NCBI GenBank assembly: GCA_016713325.1
Contig: JADJPJ010000062.1
Span: 1-32,706 of the forward strand
Reading direction: 5' to 3'
DNA: 32,706 nucleotides
Source: Candidatus Flexifilum affinis
GTDB lineage: Bacteria; Chloroflexota; Anaerolineae; Aggregatilineales; Phototrophicaceae
Below the pieces are notes generated by a model. The model did no database searches. It saw nothing but the letters and a program-made list of their open reading frames with translations, and was not told the DNA's origin. Shown here piece by piece: positions 8,730 through 21,204 of the stretch. Every line of letters starts with the position of its first letter. The stretch's first letter is position 1. Position numbers and translations under genes: made by a program.

Positions 8730-9897
8730 CTAGGTGTTGGAGTCTGCGAAGCGTTTCTCGTACAGGCGGTGCCTCTTGTAAAGCTCCAGCCCCAGGTTCT
8801 GAGCCACCCGCACCATGCGCGTGTTGCCTTCTCCCACCCAGCCGCTATCGGTGTGCTCGATGCGCGAGGAATGGAGGCACGCCTCCAGGATGGTGCCGTA
8901 GAGCGCCACATCCACCCCTTTTTCGCGGTACGCATGCTTGACGCCCAGCAGCGCGATGCGGATCCAATCGATCGATCGGCGCACCTTCCAGTGCCAGAGC
9001 GCGCGGGCCAGGGTGACGAACTCCGGCACGCCGGGGTGCGGCGCGGCGTTTTTGAGGATCTGGTTGTAGTCCGGGATGCCCATCACGAAGCCGGCGGGAT
9101 CGTCCCCGACGTAGGCGAAGAAGGCAAAGTCGGGATCGAAAAAACGGCCGAGACTCTTGACCAGATCGTCCAGTTCGGCCGGAGACATCGGCACATGCCC
9201 CCAGGTGTCGGCCCAGGCGTCGTTGTAGATGTCCTTGAACAGCGAGAATTCCTCGCGTACCCGGCTTCGATCGAAAGGCCGCACGGTGATCTTGTAGCGC
9301 TTCATGACGGCGTCGGACAATCGATGCAGGCGGTCCGAGAGGCCGATCTGCCGGGCGAGGGCACGATCGGCATGGAAGCTGAAGAGGTCTTCGCGTTTGT
9401 GGAACCCCGCGCCCTCGATCAGCCGCTGATAGTACGAGTAGTTGTATGGCATCAGCAGGACCGGGCGCATGAAGCCCTCCACCAGCAGGCCGTAATCGCC
9501 GTGGGTGGTGAAGGTCTGCGGGCCGACAATCGCGTCGAGGCCTCTGGAGCGCACCCAGTCGGCGGCGGTTGCCAGCAGAGCGCTGGCCGCTTCCTGATCG
9601 TCGTACACCTCAAAGGCCCCGAACCAGCCAACATTCTCGTGGTTGGCCTGGTTGTGCTGCGGGTTGACGTACGCGGCGATCGTGCCGACGAGCTGGTCGC
9701 CGCGCCACGCCGCGAAATAATCCCCCCTGCATCGTTTTCCAGTCCGGGTTCTTCTTCTGATCCAGGAGGTCGCGGCGCATCGACAGCAGCGGCGGCACCC
9801 AGTGCGGATCCTGCTTGTACACCTGCCAGGGGAACTCGAAGAAGGCCCGGAAGTCGCGCTCACTTTCGACTTTCCGGATAGTCACTGCGCCCGACAT
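8730..9897 (-). CDS. YghO-like GNAT acetyltransferase (one frameshift)
   Basis: Restored length is about 388 residues. The N-terminus (DFRAFFEFPWQVYKQDPHWVPPL, shown here as FPWQVYKQDPHWVPPL, then RRDLLDQKKNPDW) and central NVGWFGAFEV / GPQTFTTHGDYGLLVEGF motifs match the YghO-like GNAT group, whose acceptor is unknown. The start at 9897 follows GGGAGGGAACACG, a good ribosome-binding site. A run of six C at 9722-9727 (G on the coding strand) has one base too many; removing it joins WKTMQG directly to DYFAAWRGDQLVGTIAAYV. It is followed after 10 bp by the MFS gene, suggesting modification plus export or import of one small molecule; this is inference. Confidence 0.75.
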
Positions 9898-10204
9898 CGT
9901 GTTCCCTCCTGGGTAAGCAGCCACGCCAAAGTCAGCGCAATCCAGCCTGACGGGCAATTCCTCCGCCTCGTCTGACGGACCGAGTCGCCTGCGTAGGCTC
10001 GTCTTCCGCTCCTGGGTCATCCTCACAAAGCGGAGCGCATCTCTTCAGTTTATCCTGCCTCGCGTTTCGCTGCTTCTACACCGGCACCCGAATGCGCTCC
10101 GAACACGCCCACGCAAGTAAAACCCGCGCAGGTAATCTACGCGGGCTTCTCTGTGCACCTGACGAGACTTCAATGACCGGCTTTGCAGAAACGATAGGCG
10201 CGCC
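9898..10204. other. Intergenic region, 307 bp
   Basis: This gap upstream of the acetyltransferase gene and downstream of the importer permease has no credible coding frame. An upstream in-frame extension of the acetyltransferase exists but lacks protein-like character. The terminator at 10121-10147 is the only clear element; the promoter of the acetyltransferase is probably here, but I could not place it. Confidence 0.6.
10121..10147 (-). terminator. Rho-independent terminator of the left importer operon
   Basis: On the minus strand CCCGCG (10145-10140) pairs with CGCGGG (10128-10123), followed by TTTTAC. It begins about 60 nt after the permease stop codon. Confidence 0.7.
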
Positions 10205-11220
10205 CTATGCCTGACGGTTGCGCGCGCGGAACCGGTCGATCAGGATAGCGGTCGCCAGCGCGCCGCCGATGACCACCTGCTCCCAATAGATGGACACGTT
10301 CATCATCACGAGGCCATTCTGAAGCACGCCCATGATGATGGCGCCTAGCACCGTTCCAAAAGGCGAGCCGACTCCACCGCTCATGGCTGTGCCGCCGATC
10401 AGCGGTGCGGTGAAGGAGGGAAGCATCCAGGTCTGGCCGATTGTGGGTTGGCCGGAAGCGAGCCGGGCCACCATCAGGACGCCCGCCAGGGCAGCCAGGG
10501 AGCCGGAGATCATGAACAGCAGGGTGCGCACGCGGGCAACCCGAATGCCCACCAGCGCGGCGGCCTCGGCGTTGCCGCCTACAGCATAGATGTGCCGTCC
10601 GATGTAGGTGCGCGACAGAAAAAACGCGAGCAGCAGGGTGATCAGCAGGGTGATCACCGTTGGCACCGGCAGCGGGCCGACATTTCCTTGCCCGAGCCAG
10701 GTGATTGAATCCGGGATCTTCTGGATGGCCCAGCCCTCGGTGACGACCAGGATGATGCCGTTGAGCACAAAGCCGACACTGAGCGTGACAACGAAGGCAT
10801 TCAGGTTGAGCCGCGTGACCAGCGTGCCGTTCAACAGGCCGATCAGTGCGCCGGCGACCACGCCGAGAATCAGCGACAGCCAGGGGTCAAGCGAGGTATT
10901 GGCCATCAGCCACGCGGAGAGAATGCCGCAGAAACCGGCAGTGGATCCGACCGAGAGGTCGATTGCCCCGCCGATCGGTACCATCATCTGACCGAGCGCG
11001 ACAAGCGTCACAAAGAGATCTGCCGCGTGAGAGTCGTGAGATTGTAAACGTCCAGGAATCGCGGCGCTGCCAGGGAAATCACCGTGCACAGGAGAATGAG
11101 AAAGATCACGAGACCGATGAGTTGCGACTGCTGTGTCGATCTCAGAAACCGCATCCATCTGGAGGGTGTGCCGGCGGCAGGAGTGGCCGGGCTGAATTCG
11201 TGCCTTGCGTTGCTGGTCAT
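10205..11220 (-). CDS. RbsC-type sugar ABC transporter permease (one frameshift)
   Basis: Restored length is about 338 residues. It is a hydrophobic BPD_transp_2 (RbsC/XylH-like) membrane subunit: first helix LIGLVIFLILLCTVISLAAP, then VPIGGAIDLSVGS, the family hallmark, GLLNGTLVTRLNLNAFVVTL, the loop TYIGRHIYAVGGNAEAA, and GTAMSGGVGSPFGTVLGA. It forms the translocation path together with the ATPase gene just upstream. A missing base near 11020-11030 breaks the frame between LTTLTRQ and DLFVTLVALGQ. It is the third gene of the minus-strand importer operon and is followed by a terminator. Confidence 0.85.
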
Positions 11221-11267
11221 CGAGTACGGTCCTGTAATGATTTTCGGGTAGGCAAGTTGCGGTCCGC

Positions 11268-12805
11268 TCAGTTAGGCTGCGCGACAGACTCCGTCGCGGC
11301 TCGTTCCTGGTTGCCCCACATGGCGATACGCAGGATATCTTCTTCAGTTGCCGTCTTGGGATCCGCCTCGCCAGCGATGCGCCCTTCGCGCATGATGATG
11401 ATGCGGTCGGCGATGGTCATCAGTTCCTGCGCCTCGGATGAAATAACGACAATCGCCTTTCCCTGCGCGGCCAAGTCTGCGATGAGCGCATGGATTTCCG
11501 CTTTGGCATTCACGTCAATACCGCGTGTCGGCTCGTCGAGGATGAGAATGCGCACTCCGCTGCCAAGCCAGCGCGCCAGAATGACCTTCTGCTGATTTCC
11601 GCCGCTCAGGAAGCGCACAGGCTGGTTGAGAGACGGCGTTTTGACATGGATCTGTTCACTCAGCATCGCAGCGTTTTCTCGTTCGTGCCGCAGATGAAGC
11701 GTCGGGAACTTCTGAAACCGCTTCACGAACGGCATGGTGATGTTTTCCAGGACCCCAGAAGCAGAAACAACCCCTGTCGCTTGCGCTCCTCGGGCACATA
11801 GCCGATTCCGTTTCGGATAGCGTCGGCGGGCGAACGAACGTCCAGCTTCCGCTCATCGATCCAGATTTCGCCCTGGGTGAAGTCGCGAAAGCCAAAAACA
11901 CTGCTGAAAACTTCGCTTCGTCCTGCCCCCACCAGACCCGCAAAACCCAGGATCTCCCCTTCGTGCAGCTCGAAAGAAATCTCGTGGAAGTGTTTTGTGT
12001 CGGAGAGATTTCTCACCTTGAGGACGGGCTTCCCCCGGGCGTGGTTCGTTTCTCTGTTCACCAGGAATTCTTTGAGGGGGCGGCCGATCATTTGCAGGGT
12101 GATATCGTCTTCTGTCAGATCAGCACACTGGCCGACGGAGACCAGTTCGCCATCGCGCAGGACAGCGACGCGATCGGCAATCGCTCTCACTTCGCGAATG
12201 CGGTGCGAGATATACAGGATGGTCGTGCCCGCATCGCGCAGCAGGCGAATTTTGCGCAGCAGTAAGTCCGTTTCGCGATGGCTCAGCGCGGCCGTCGGCT
12301 CGTCCATAATCAGAATTTGACATTGGTTGGCGAGCGCTCGCGCGATCTGGATCATCTGCTGCTGGGCGACACTCAGATCTTTCACCGTGGCATCGCAATC
12401 CACGTCGATGTCGAGCGAGGCAAGAATTTCCGTGGCTTGCTGACGCTGCTTGTTGCGCAGAACCAAGCCCGCCGAATTCCGCGGTTCAATGCCGAGCAGG
12501 ACGTTTTCGCTGACCCGCATTTCCGGGATCAGGTTCAGCTCCTGCGGTACCATGCCGATGCCAAGCTGCAGTGCTTTCTGTGCATCCGGGATCAACACCG
12601 GGGTGCCGTTCAGAAAGATCGATCCCCGATCCGGGTGATACAGGCCGGCTGCGATCTTCATCAGAGTCGATTTGCCTGCGCCATTTTCGCCCATGATGGC
12701 CAGGATCTCGCCACGGCGCACGTCGAGGTTGATGTCATTCAGCGCCAGTACGCCGGGAAAGTGTTTGGTGATGCCCTTAAATTCGAGGATGACGTCAGAA
12801 GACAT
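11268..12805 (-). CDS. RbsA-type sugar ABC transporter ATPase, two NBDs (one frameshift)
   Basis: Restored length is about 512 residues. The first nucleotide-binding domain has GENGAGKST (Walker A, near 38), the signature LSVAQQQMIQIARAL, and ILIMDEPTAAL (Walker B). The second has the degenerate GLVGAGRSE, signature LSGGNQQKVILARWL and ILILDEPTRGIDV, the usual RbsA arrangement with one weak Walker A. It energises sugar uptake at the inner face of the membrane. A missing G in the four-base run at 11753-11756 breaks the frame; restoring it joins RQGLFLLLG to VLENITMPF. The ATG at 12805 has no obvious ribosome-binding site. It lies 81 bp after the binding-protein gene, and the permease gene begins 47 bp after its stop. 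Confidence 0.87.
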
Positions 12806-12886
12806 AAAACAGAATCCAGTCTATCAATGGGGCGAGCTCACGCTATTGTGCCTGATGAACTCGCCCCGGGGGTGTTGGAATTTTCG

Positions 12887-13840
12887 CTAGTTCGACTTGT
12901 AGGTGTCGACGTTCTCAGCCGTCACCGGGAAGGAGCCCGTTTCGTGCAGCACCGGCGTCGTCCAGCCCTGCGCATGACCGACTGCGTAGATGGTCGACCA
13001 GTAGCCGATATCCTGCACGTTCTGCACCGCGACAGAAAGGATCGCGCCCTCGCGAATGAAGTCGACGGTTTCAGGGAGATCGTCCATGCCGACGACCAGG
13101 ACCTCGCCCGTGCGCCCAGCTTCGACAACGGCCTGCGCCGCGCCAATCGGGTTACTCGCGTTCGCGCCGAAAATACCGCGAACATTCGGGTGGGCCTGAA
13201 GAATGCTGCTGGTCAGGTTGATCGCGCGTTCCAGGTCGTCGTTGTCCGCTTCTTCGGCGACGATGGTGATGCCCGGATAATCAGCGGCCATGGCTTCGCG
13301 GAAGCCGTTGACGCGCTGCTGGTGATTGACCGCGCCCGGGCTGCCGATGAGGATCGCAACTTCGCCTTCACCACCCAGCGCGTCGCCGAGGACCTGGGCC
13401 ATCAGCGCGCCATCGCCCGTCGCGTCCGCGTGGCCGACGAAGGTCGTGAGCGGTGCATCGGTGCAGGGGGTGTCAAAGCCGAACACGGTGATGCCATTGG
13501 CCACCGCTTCTTCGATCAGCGGGCGTCCTGCATCGGGATCCAGGCACGAGACGGCGAGGATGTCTGGCTGCTTGGCGATGGCGGCCTCGATGCGCTGGGT
13601 CCATTCCAGCACGTCGGCCTGCTGCGGAGCATCCCAGTCGACGCGAACGGTGACACCGCGCGCGGCCATTTCCTGCGATGCGGTTTCGATACCGATGCGA
13701 ACATCCTCATACCAGGGATGAACGAGTTTCGGCACGAAGACGATGTAGACTTCGCTGTCCTGCGCCGTCACCGACGAGATACCCAGAACCAGGAGGAGAG
13801 CGAACAGGGCCAAGACAAGAAGATGACTAGTACGTTTCAT
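12887..13840 (-). CDS. RbsB-like periplasmic sugar-binding protein
   Basis: A 317-residue protein with an N-terminal signal peptide (KR, then a Leu-rich stretch and TAQDSE near residue 26). It belongs to the Peripla_BP_4 (RbsB-like) group: VPKLVHPWYEDV at the start of the mature domain, PDILAVSCLDPDA, FGFDTPCTDAP, GSPGAVNHQQRVNGFREAM, GIFGANASNPIGAAQAV and VVGMDDLPETVDFIREG. It captures the sugar for the permease and ATPase encoded downstream. The start has AGGAG 7 nt upstream, and a good promoter with an operator-like repeat lies ahead. It is quite different in sequence from the duplicated binding protein of the plus-strand operon, so the two importers probably have different ligands or affinities. 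Confidence 0.88.
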   Translation of the reverse strand: MKRTSHLLVLALFALLLVLGISSVTAQDSEVYIVFVPKLVHPWYEDVRIGIETASQEMAARGVTVRVDWDAPQQADVLEWTQRIEAAIAKQPDILAVSCLDPDAGRPLIEEAVANGITVFGFDTPCTDAPLTTFVGHADATGDGALMAQVLGDALGGEGEVAILIGSPGAVNHQQRVNGFREAMAADYPGITIVAEEADNDDLERAINLTSSILQAHPNVRGIFGANASNPIGAAQAVVEAGRTGEVLVVGMDDLPETVDFIREGAILSVAVQNVQDIGYWSTIYAVGHAQGWTTPVLHETGSFPVTAENVDTYKSN

Positions 13841-13915
13841 TGAATTTCTCCTTCAGGATAGATTGGCAACGAGGATCAAACCCCTGGCACCCAAAATAAG
13901 TGGACGCGAATCTGG

Positions 13916-13943
13916 TATTTATTCAACCATGATATTCAATTCA
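13916..13943 (-). promoter_or_regulatory. Operator-like direct repeat TGAAT-N13-TGAATAAATA
   Basis: On the minus strand TGAAT (13943-13939) and TGAATAAATA (13925-13916) start 18 bp apart, 12 bp after the -10 element. The same arrangement and spacing occurs after the promoter of the plus-strand operon. Position just after the transcription start suits a repressor site, probably for the SorC-type regulator encoded between the operons. Confidence 0.55.
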
Positions 13944-13954
13944 CATCCGATCCT

Positions 13955-13983
13955 AGCGTATCCAGAGTGGAATAAAATGTCAA
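13955..13983 (-). promoter_or_regulatory. Sigma-70-type promoter of the minus-strand importer operon
   Basis: Perfect -35 TTGACA (13983-13978), 17-bp spacer, and a weak -10 TACGCT (13960-13955). Transcription would begin near 13948 and give a leader of about 110 nt before the binding-protein start at 13840. Confidence 0.65.
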
Positions 13984-14247
13984 GACAGCTAAATTATTCA
14001 ATCAGCCTTGCCAAACGAAGTGGAACCCACCGAGGATGGTACTGACCGGCCGAGACGCACGTCGAAAATGGAGATGCGGAGGCCGCCTCTTGTTGAAACG
14101 AGGTCGTTATGGGGTCGGTATGGCGAAAATCATCAGGCAGGGGTCAGGACGCAGCGCCGGCGCATCGCGAGAATCGAGCGATCGCTGCCATGCTCAGGGA
14201 CGCAGCGCGAGAGAAAATGTTCTATCGAAAGCGGCAAGGTCGGCCGG

Positions 14248-15216
14248 TCACTCCAGCAGGCGCTGCGCGGTCATGTGATCGGTGATCAGGACGTTGATCC
14301 AGCCGCCGAGGAGGGCGCCGCGAATTGCATTCGTTTTGCGGGGGCCACCGGCAATCGCCACCGAACGTTTAACGCGCTTCAGTTGATCGAGCTTCATGCT
14401 GATCACCCGCTCGTTCAGCGGTGTGACCACCGGCCGTCCTTCACCGTCGAAGAAGCGAAGCACGATGTCGCCCACCGCCCCACGTTCCTGAAGCGCCGTC
14501 AGCTCCTCGGCAGTAAAGACGTTGCCGCTGCTCGCCAGCAGTTTTGAAGGCTCGACACTGCCGATTCCCACCAGTGCCAGGGTGACATTGTCGAATAAGC
14601 CGACGGCCTGCTGCACAAATGGGTCGTTCATCAATTCCGTGCTCATAAGCACGGAACTGGCGACGCCGGGCGCGGGTAGGTAGACCGCCTCGCCCTGAAC
14701 GAGCTTCGCAAAGCGCTCGGTGATTCGGGAGGCGTAGATTTTCGCAGAAGGGTTTCCGACGCCGCCAAGGATCTGAACCACCTTGGCATCGGTCGCCTTG
14801 GACAGCGGATGCATCGCATTGACCATCGCCAGTAGTGAAGAACTCCACGACGAGAGCCCGACCACCTCGTTCTTGTTGATGGTCGTCTCAACGTAGTAGG
14901 CGGCCGCGCTGCCGATATGGTCGAAGATCGCTTCGTCACTCTCGTCGTCACAGTGAACGACGATCGCGGCCTTGAGCCCATAGCATTCGCAGAGTTCGCT
15001 TTCAAGCTGGGCATACACGCCCGTTGGCATATTGACGGTTATGCGTACAATATCCTCTTCCTCTGCGCGCTTGAGGATCCGCGAGACAGTGGCCTGCGAA
15101 ATGTCGAGCTGGTGCGCGATGTCCGACTGCTTCAGGCGCTGCATATAATATAAATAGGCGACCTTGGTCGTCAGTCGCAGTTCTTCGGTCAGCGATGTGT
15201 GGTCAAGGCTCATCAT
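14248..15216 (-). CDS. SorC/DeoR-family sugar-responsive transcriptional regulator
   Basis: A 322-residue protein. Residues about 12-60 form a helix-turn-helix domain (VAYLYYMQRLKQSDIAHQLD, then ISQATVSRILKRAEEEDIV). The remainder is the sugar-phosphate-binding domain of the SorC family: GLSSWSSSLLAMVNAM, VVQILGGVG, DNVTLALVGIGSVEPS, GAVGDIVLRFFDGEG and RSVAIAGGPRKTNAIRGALLGGWINVLITD. Such regulators bind phosphorylated sugars made by the pathway they control. It lies between two sugar operons, divergent from the plus-strand one, and is the obvious candidate to bind the shared TGAAT repeats. The ATG at 15216 overlaps the edge of a palindrome at 15217-15246, suggesting autoregulation. A second ATG at 15213 is an equal start candidate. 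Confidence 0.88.
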   Translation of the reverse strand: MMSLDHTSLTEELRLTTKVAYLYYMQRLKQSDIAHQLDISQATVSRILKRAEEEDIVRITVNMPTGVYAQLESELCECYGLKAAIVVHCDDESDEAIFDHIGSAAAYYVETTINKNEVVGLSSWSSSLLAMVNAMHPLSKATDAKVVQILGGVGNPSAKIYASRITERFAKLVQGEAVYLPAPGVASSVLMSTELMNDPFVQQAVGLFDNVTLALVGIGSVEPSKLLASSGNVFTAEELTALQERGAVGDIVLRFFDGEGRPVVTPLNERVISMKLDQLKRVKRSVAIAGGPRKTNAIRGALLGGWINVLITDHMTAQRLLE

Positions 15217-15246
15217 GAATATGAATACCTTATAGGATAGATATTC
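15217..15246. promoter_or_regulatory. Imperfect palindrome abutting the regulator start, candidate autoregulatory operator
   Basis: GAATATGAATACC (15217-15229) and, inverted, GAATATCTATCCT (15246-15234) form a 30-bp imperfect dyad, the outer six bases perfect. It contains TGAATA-type elements like those downstream of both operon promoters and touches the start codon of the regulator gene. Confidence 0.45.
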
Positions 15247-15360
15247 CGATCGTAATCTTAACGCAGACTCTTGTCAACAAGAACCCCTCGTTCAGACAAC
15301 CCCTACTAAAGGCCTGAATTCTACCCCATCCGGTATGCCGTACTGTGCCCTCCAGACGAC

Positions 15361-15389
15361 TTGACAAGCGGGCAGTCATTTTCTATACT
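15361..15389 (+). promoter_or_regulatory. Strong sigma-70-type promoter of the plus-strand catabolic operon
   Basis: Consensus -35 TTGACA (15361-15366), 17-bp spacer, and -10 TATACT (15384-15389, five of six consensus bases). Transcription would begin near 15396, about 56 nt before the first start codon at 15452. Confidence 0.8.
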
Positions 15390-15399
15390 CGCAATAGGG

Positions 15400-15427
15400 T
15401 GAATAAAGCACCTGCTGTGAATAAATA
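15400..15427 (+). promoter_or_regulatory. Operator-like direct repeat TGAAT-N13-TGAATAAATA
   Basis: TGAATAAA (15400-15407) and TGAATAAATA (15418-15427) start 18 bp apart, 11 bp after the -10 element. The geometry copies that of the minus-strand importer promoter (13916-13943). Confidence 0.55.
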
Positions 15428-15451
15428 TTTCAGCAGATCGGAAATTGAAAA

Positions 15452-16120
15452 GTGCACCTCCCCGCGAAAGCCCAACCTATTGCGATAGTCGCCGTCCTGA
15501 TTGGAATTCTGTTGCTGAGTTCCGCCTGCACGATCGCGACCATCCGCCCGCTTGATCCGGAAACGGGCAAAGCGATCATTGGCAATGAGGATCAGCAGTT
15601 CAACCCCGCGAATTACGTTGTATCGATCTGGGAGGCGCAGGTCATCCCCGTCCTTCAGCAAGCGCCGGACATCACGGTGATACTGAATGCGCTGAGAGAA
15701 AACCAGGCGTCCGCATCAGAAACCTACGGCCGTAAAGTGGGTCAGCAGCCCTACAGCTTCGTCGTCACAGGCAGCGGCACCATCCTCAGCATCAATACCG
15801 AATCGCGCGCCGGGCTGGCTCTGGTGGATGCGGACAGCGACGGGGAAACGGACTTCTCGCTCGCCGTCGGCCCCGTCATTCGCGGCACGGCCATGCGCGA
15901 CGGCATGCCCTTCATCTCCTTCAACCAGTTCACCAACCAGATGGAGTACGCGTCCGTCTCCAACGAGATGAACGCGTTGATCAACCAACAGGTGATCACG
16001 CCGCTTGGCGATGTGCAGACTCTGGCCGGAAAATCAGTGACCTTCGCCGGGGCCTTCACCCTCGCGACCATAGACGACATCATCATCGTGCCGGGCATTC
16101 TCACGGTGGGTGAATCATGA
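15452..16120 (+). CDS. DUF2291 family lipoprotein of a sugar-transport operon
   Basis: A 222-residue protein with a hydrophobic N-terminal helix ending in a lipobox-like LSSAC (Cys about residue 26), so probably exported and lipid-anchored. The body (TRPLDPETGK-like start seen as IRPLDPETGKAI, FNPANYVVSIWEAQVIPVL, GRKVGQQPYSFVVTGSGTI, PVIRGTAMRDGMPFISFNQF) matches DUF2291, a family typically encoded with ribose/xylose-type ABC importers; its exact role is not established. The assumed start is a GTG at 15452 without a clear ribosome-binding site. Its stop overlaps the ATPase start (ATGA at 16117-16120), showing translational coupling. It is the first gene of the long operon. Confidence 0.8.
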   Translation: MHLPAKAQPIAIVAVLIGILLLSSACTIATIRPLDPETGKAIIGNEDQQFNPANYVVSIWEAQVIPVLQQAPDITVILNALRENQASASETYGRKVGQQPYSFVVTGSGTILSINTESRAGLALVDADSDGETDFSLAVGPVIRGTAMRDGMPFISFNQFTNQMEYASVSNEMNALINQQVITPLGDVQTLAGKSVTFAGAFTLATIDDIIIVPGILTVGES

Positions 16121-17682
16121 TCGACCATAAGCCCGAGGGCGCACCAGGGGAGATCCTCCTGCAAGCCAGGGGAATCACCAAAATTTACCCCGGCACCATC
16201 GCCCTTAACGACGTCGATTTCAACATCTATCGCGGCAAAGTGAATGTGCTGATCGGCGAAAACGGCGCCGGTAAATCGACGCTCATGAAGATCCTCGCCG
16301 GCGTCGAGCAGGCTTCCTCCGGTCAGCTTCTGCTCGACGGGAAGCCCATCCACGTAAGCTCGCCCCGCGACGCTAATCGTCACGGCATCGGCATCATCTA
16401 TCAGGAACTGAACCTTTATCCAAATCTGAGCGTTGCCGAAAACATCTTCATGTTACACGAGCGGACGCGGCTGGGGGTGATCAACAAGAAGGAACAGATC
16501 GCCATCACGCGTGACCTGATGCAGCGCCTTGAAGAGGATATCGACCCGAAAACGCCGGTCGACGACCTGCGCATCGGCCAGCAGCAGATCGTCGAGATCG
16601 CCAAAGCCCTATCGCAGAACGTCCGCATCCTGATCATGGACGAGCCGACGTCGGCGCTGAGCAATACCGAGGTCGACGTGCTGTTTCGCATCATCCGCGA
16701 ACTGAAAGCGCAGGATGTTGCCATCGTCTACATCTCCCACAAGCTGGACGAACTGCTGCAAATCGGCGATGCCTTCACCGTGCTGCGTGACGGGATGCTG
16801 GTCGCAGAAGCATCCGCCGGTGAAGTCAGTCTCAGCTGGATCGTCGAGAAAATGGTCGGGCGGCGCGCCGATACGCTCTACAAACACCTCGACCACACGC
16901 GGGATCGCGAAGTACTGCGCGTCGAGAACCTGACACTGCCCCGCGTCGGCGGCGGCTTCGTCGTGGACCACGTCTCGTTCAACCTGTACGCCGGCGAAGT
17001 GGTCGGCATCTACGGCTTGATGGGGAGCGGGGCGCACCGAACTGCTGGAAAGCCTGATCGGACTTAACTCCGAAGCGCGCGGCACGATTCTGCTGAACGG
17101 GAAGAACCTGCACGGGCTCGATATCAAAGCGCGCATCGCCCTCGGATTGTCGCTGGTCCCAGAAGATCGGCAGCTTCGCGGCCTGGTTCAGAAGCTCTCG
17201 GTCGCGCAAAACCTCACGCTCGCCAGCCTTTCACGCTACCTGCGCCGGGGGGTGCTTTCCACCGTCAAGGAACGCAGCAGCGTCTCCGATGAGATTGGCA
17301 GCCTGCGCATCAAAGTCGCCAACCCGGATGATCTGATCACCGCCCTGAGCGGCGGCAATCAGCAGAAAGTCGTCGTCGGCAAGAGTCTGCTGACGGCGCC
17401 CAAGGTGCTGATGCTGGATGAGCCAACGCGCGGCATCGACGTTGGAGCCAAGGGCGAAATCTTCGAGATCATCAATGATCTGGCCCGGCAGGGGCTCGGC
17501 GTGCTGTTCGTATCGTCGGAACTCAAAGAGGTTTTGGCAATGGCGGATCGCGTCCTGGTGATGTGGAAAGGACGCATCACCGCCGAGCTGAAGAAAGGCG
17601 AGATCAGCCAGGAAGCCATCGCGACTGCCTCGGTCGGGGCGCAGTTGGATGATAAGCGTATAGCACCTGAAAAGGTTACATC

Positions 17683-17686
<4 letters not shown>
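16117..17686 (+). CDS. RbsA-type sugar ABC transporter ATPase, two NBDs (one frameshift)
   Basis: Restored length is about 522 residues. The first nucleotide-binding domain has GENGAGKST, the signature LRIGQQQIVEIAKAL, and ILIMDEPTSALS. The second has degenerate GLMGSGRTE, signature LSGGNQQKVVVGKSL, and VLMLDEPTRGIDVG. This is the energy-coupling subunit of the importer. One extra G in the run at 17029-17032 breaks the frame; removing it gives GLMGSG-RTELLESLIGL. Start and stop overlap the neighbours by 4 bp each (ATGA), indicating coupled translation with the DUF2291 and permease genes. Confidence 0.88.
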
Positions 17687-20733
<3,047 letters not shown>

Positions 20734-20752
20734 CGAAAGAAAGCGCAAGTCT

Positions 20753-20788
20753 GGCCATCCCCACAGGGCGGACCCTGTGGGGATGGCC
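20753..20788 (+). terminator. Very stable 16-bp hairpin after the double binding-protein gene
   Basis: GGCCATCCCCACAGGG (20753-20768) pairs perfectly with CCCTGTGGGGATGGCC (20773-20788) around a CGGA loop, 20 nt after the stop codon. No T run follows, so it is more likely an mRNA 3'-end stabiliser or partial attenuator than a classical terminator. It would set high binding-protein expression relative to the enzymes downstream. Confidence 0.6.
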
Positions 20789-20880
20789 GGAGTATCTGAA
20801 CCGTACCAGTGCAGCGACAAGCTGAGAATGACAGGCAACGTAGGGACGCGCATCCACCAGACGGAAACCCAGAAGGGTAT

Positions 20881-21098
20881 CCCATATGCACCAAGTTAAG
20901 GGTTGCGGGGGCCGCCGAGGGCTGTAGGGACGCGCAACGGCGCGTCCGCCGACAAGCCCACTGAAGGGGCTTCCCCGACGCCTGCGTTCTTGGTCCCTTT
21001 AGTGGACCTGTCTTTTCGGGTAGCCGGGTGTTTTAACACCCGGCGGACGACGCGACAATCCCTATTCTGATGGCGTCGATCAATCGTTAACTTGGTAC
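20881..21098. mobile_element. MITE-like repeat, copy 2 (inverted relative to copy 1)
   Basis: The left end is CCCATATGCACCAAGTTA (20881-20898); the right end, TAACTTGGT at 21088-21096, is its complement with the outermost bases eroded. The interior is the reverse complement of the element at 6634-6831 with small indels. A perfect 20-bp palindrome CCGGGTGTTTTAACACCCGG lies at about 21025-21044, and a GGACGCGC-type inverted repeat lies on the other side. No coding capacity. It is inserted in the 471-bp gap between the binding-protein and transketolase genes; the rest of that gap shows only the hairpin at 20753. Confidence 0.75.
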
Positions 21099-21204
21099 TA
21101 AATCATTGAAACCTGGCTTTTTTCTGTTCGTACTTTAGAAGTTGACCTTACGAGGGTTCGAGACCACACCCCGTCAGTCGAGTCGCTGCTTCCTGGAGGA
21201 ATGA

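Larger units (their letters stand above)
13841..14247. other. Intergenic region of 407 bp between binding protein and regulator
   Basis: The left half (13841-14000) is AT-richer and holds the promoter and operator-like repeats of the minus-strand importer operon, with an additional TGAATAA-like site (complement of 13992-14000). The right half up to the regulator stop at 14248 shows no convincing gene, hairpin or repeat. Confidence 0.6.

Noticed and set aside
8720..8935. Longer N-terminus for the MFS transporter
   Set aside because: The extension overlaps the acetyltransferase in another frame, is Arg/Trp-rich and precedes a normal MFS first helix with its own ribosome-binding site at 8719.
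12278..13843. 521-codon plus-strand open frame opposite the ATPase and binding-protein genes
   Set aside because: It is an antisense frame caused by high GC and codon bias, rich in Arg, His and Asp, and it crosses two real genes on the other strand.
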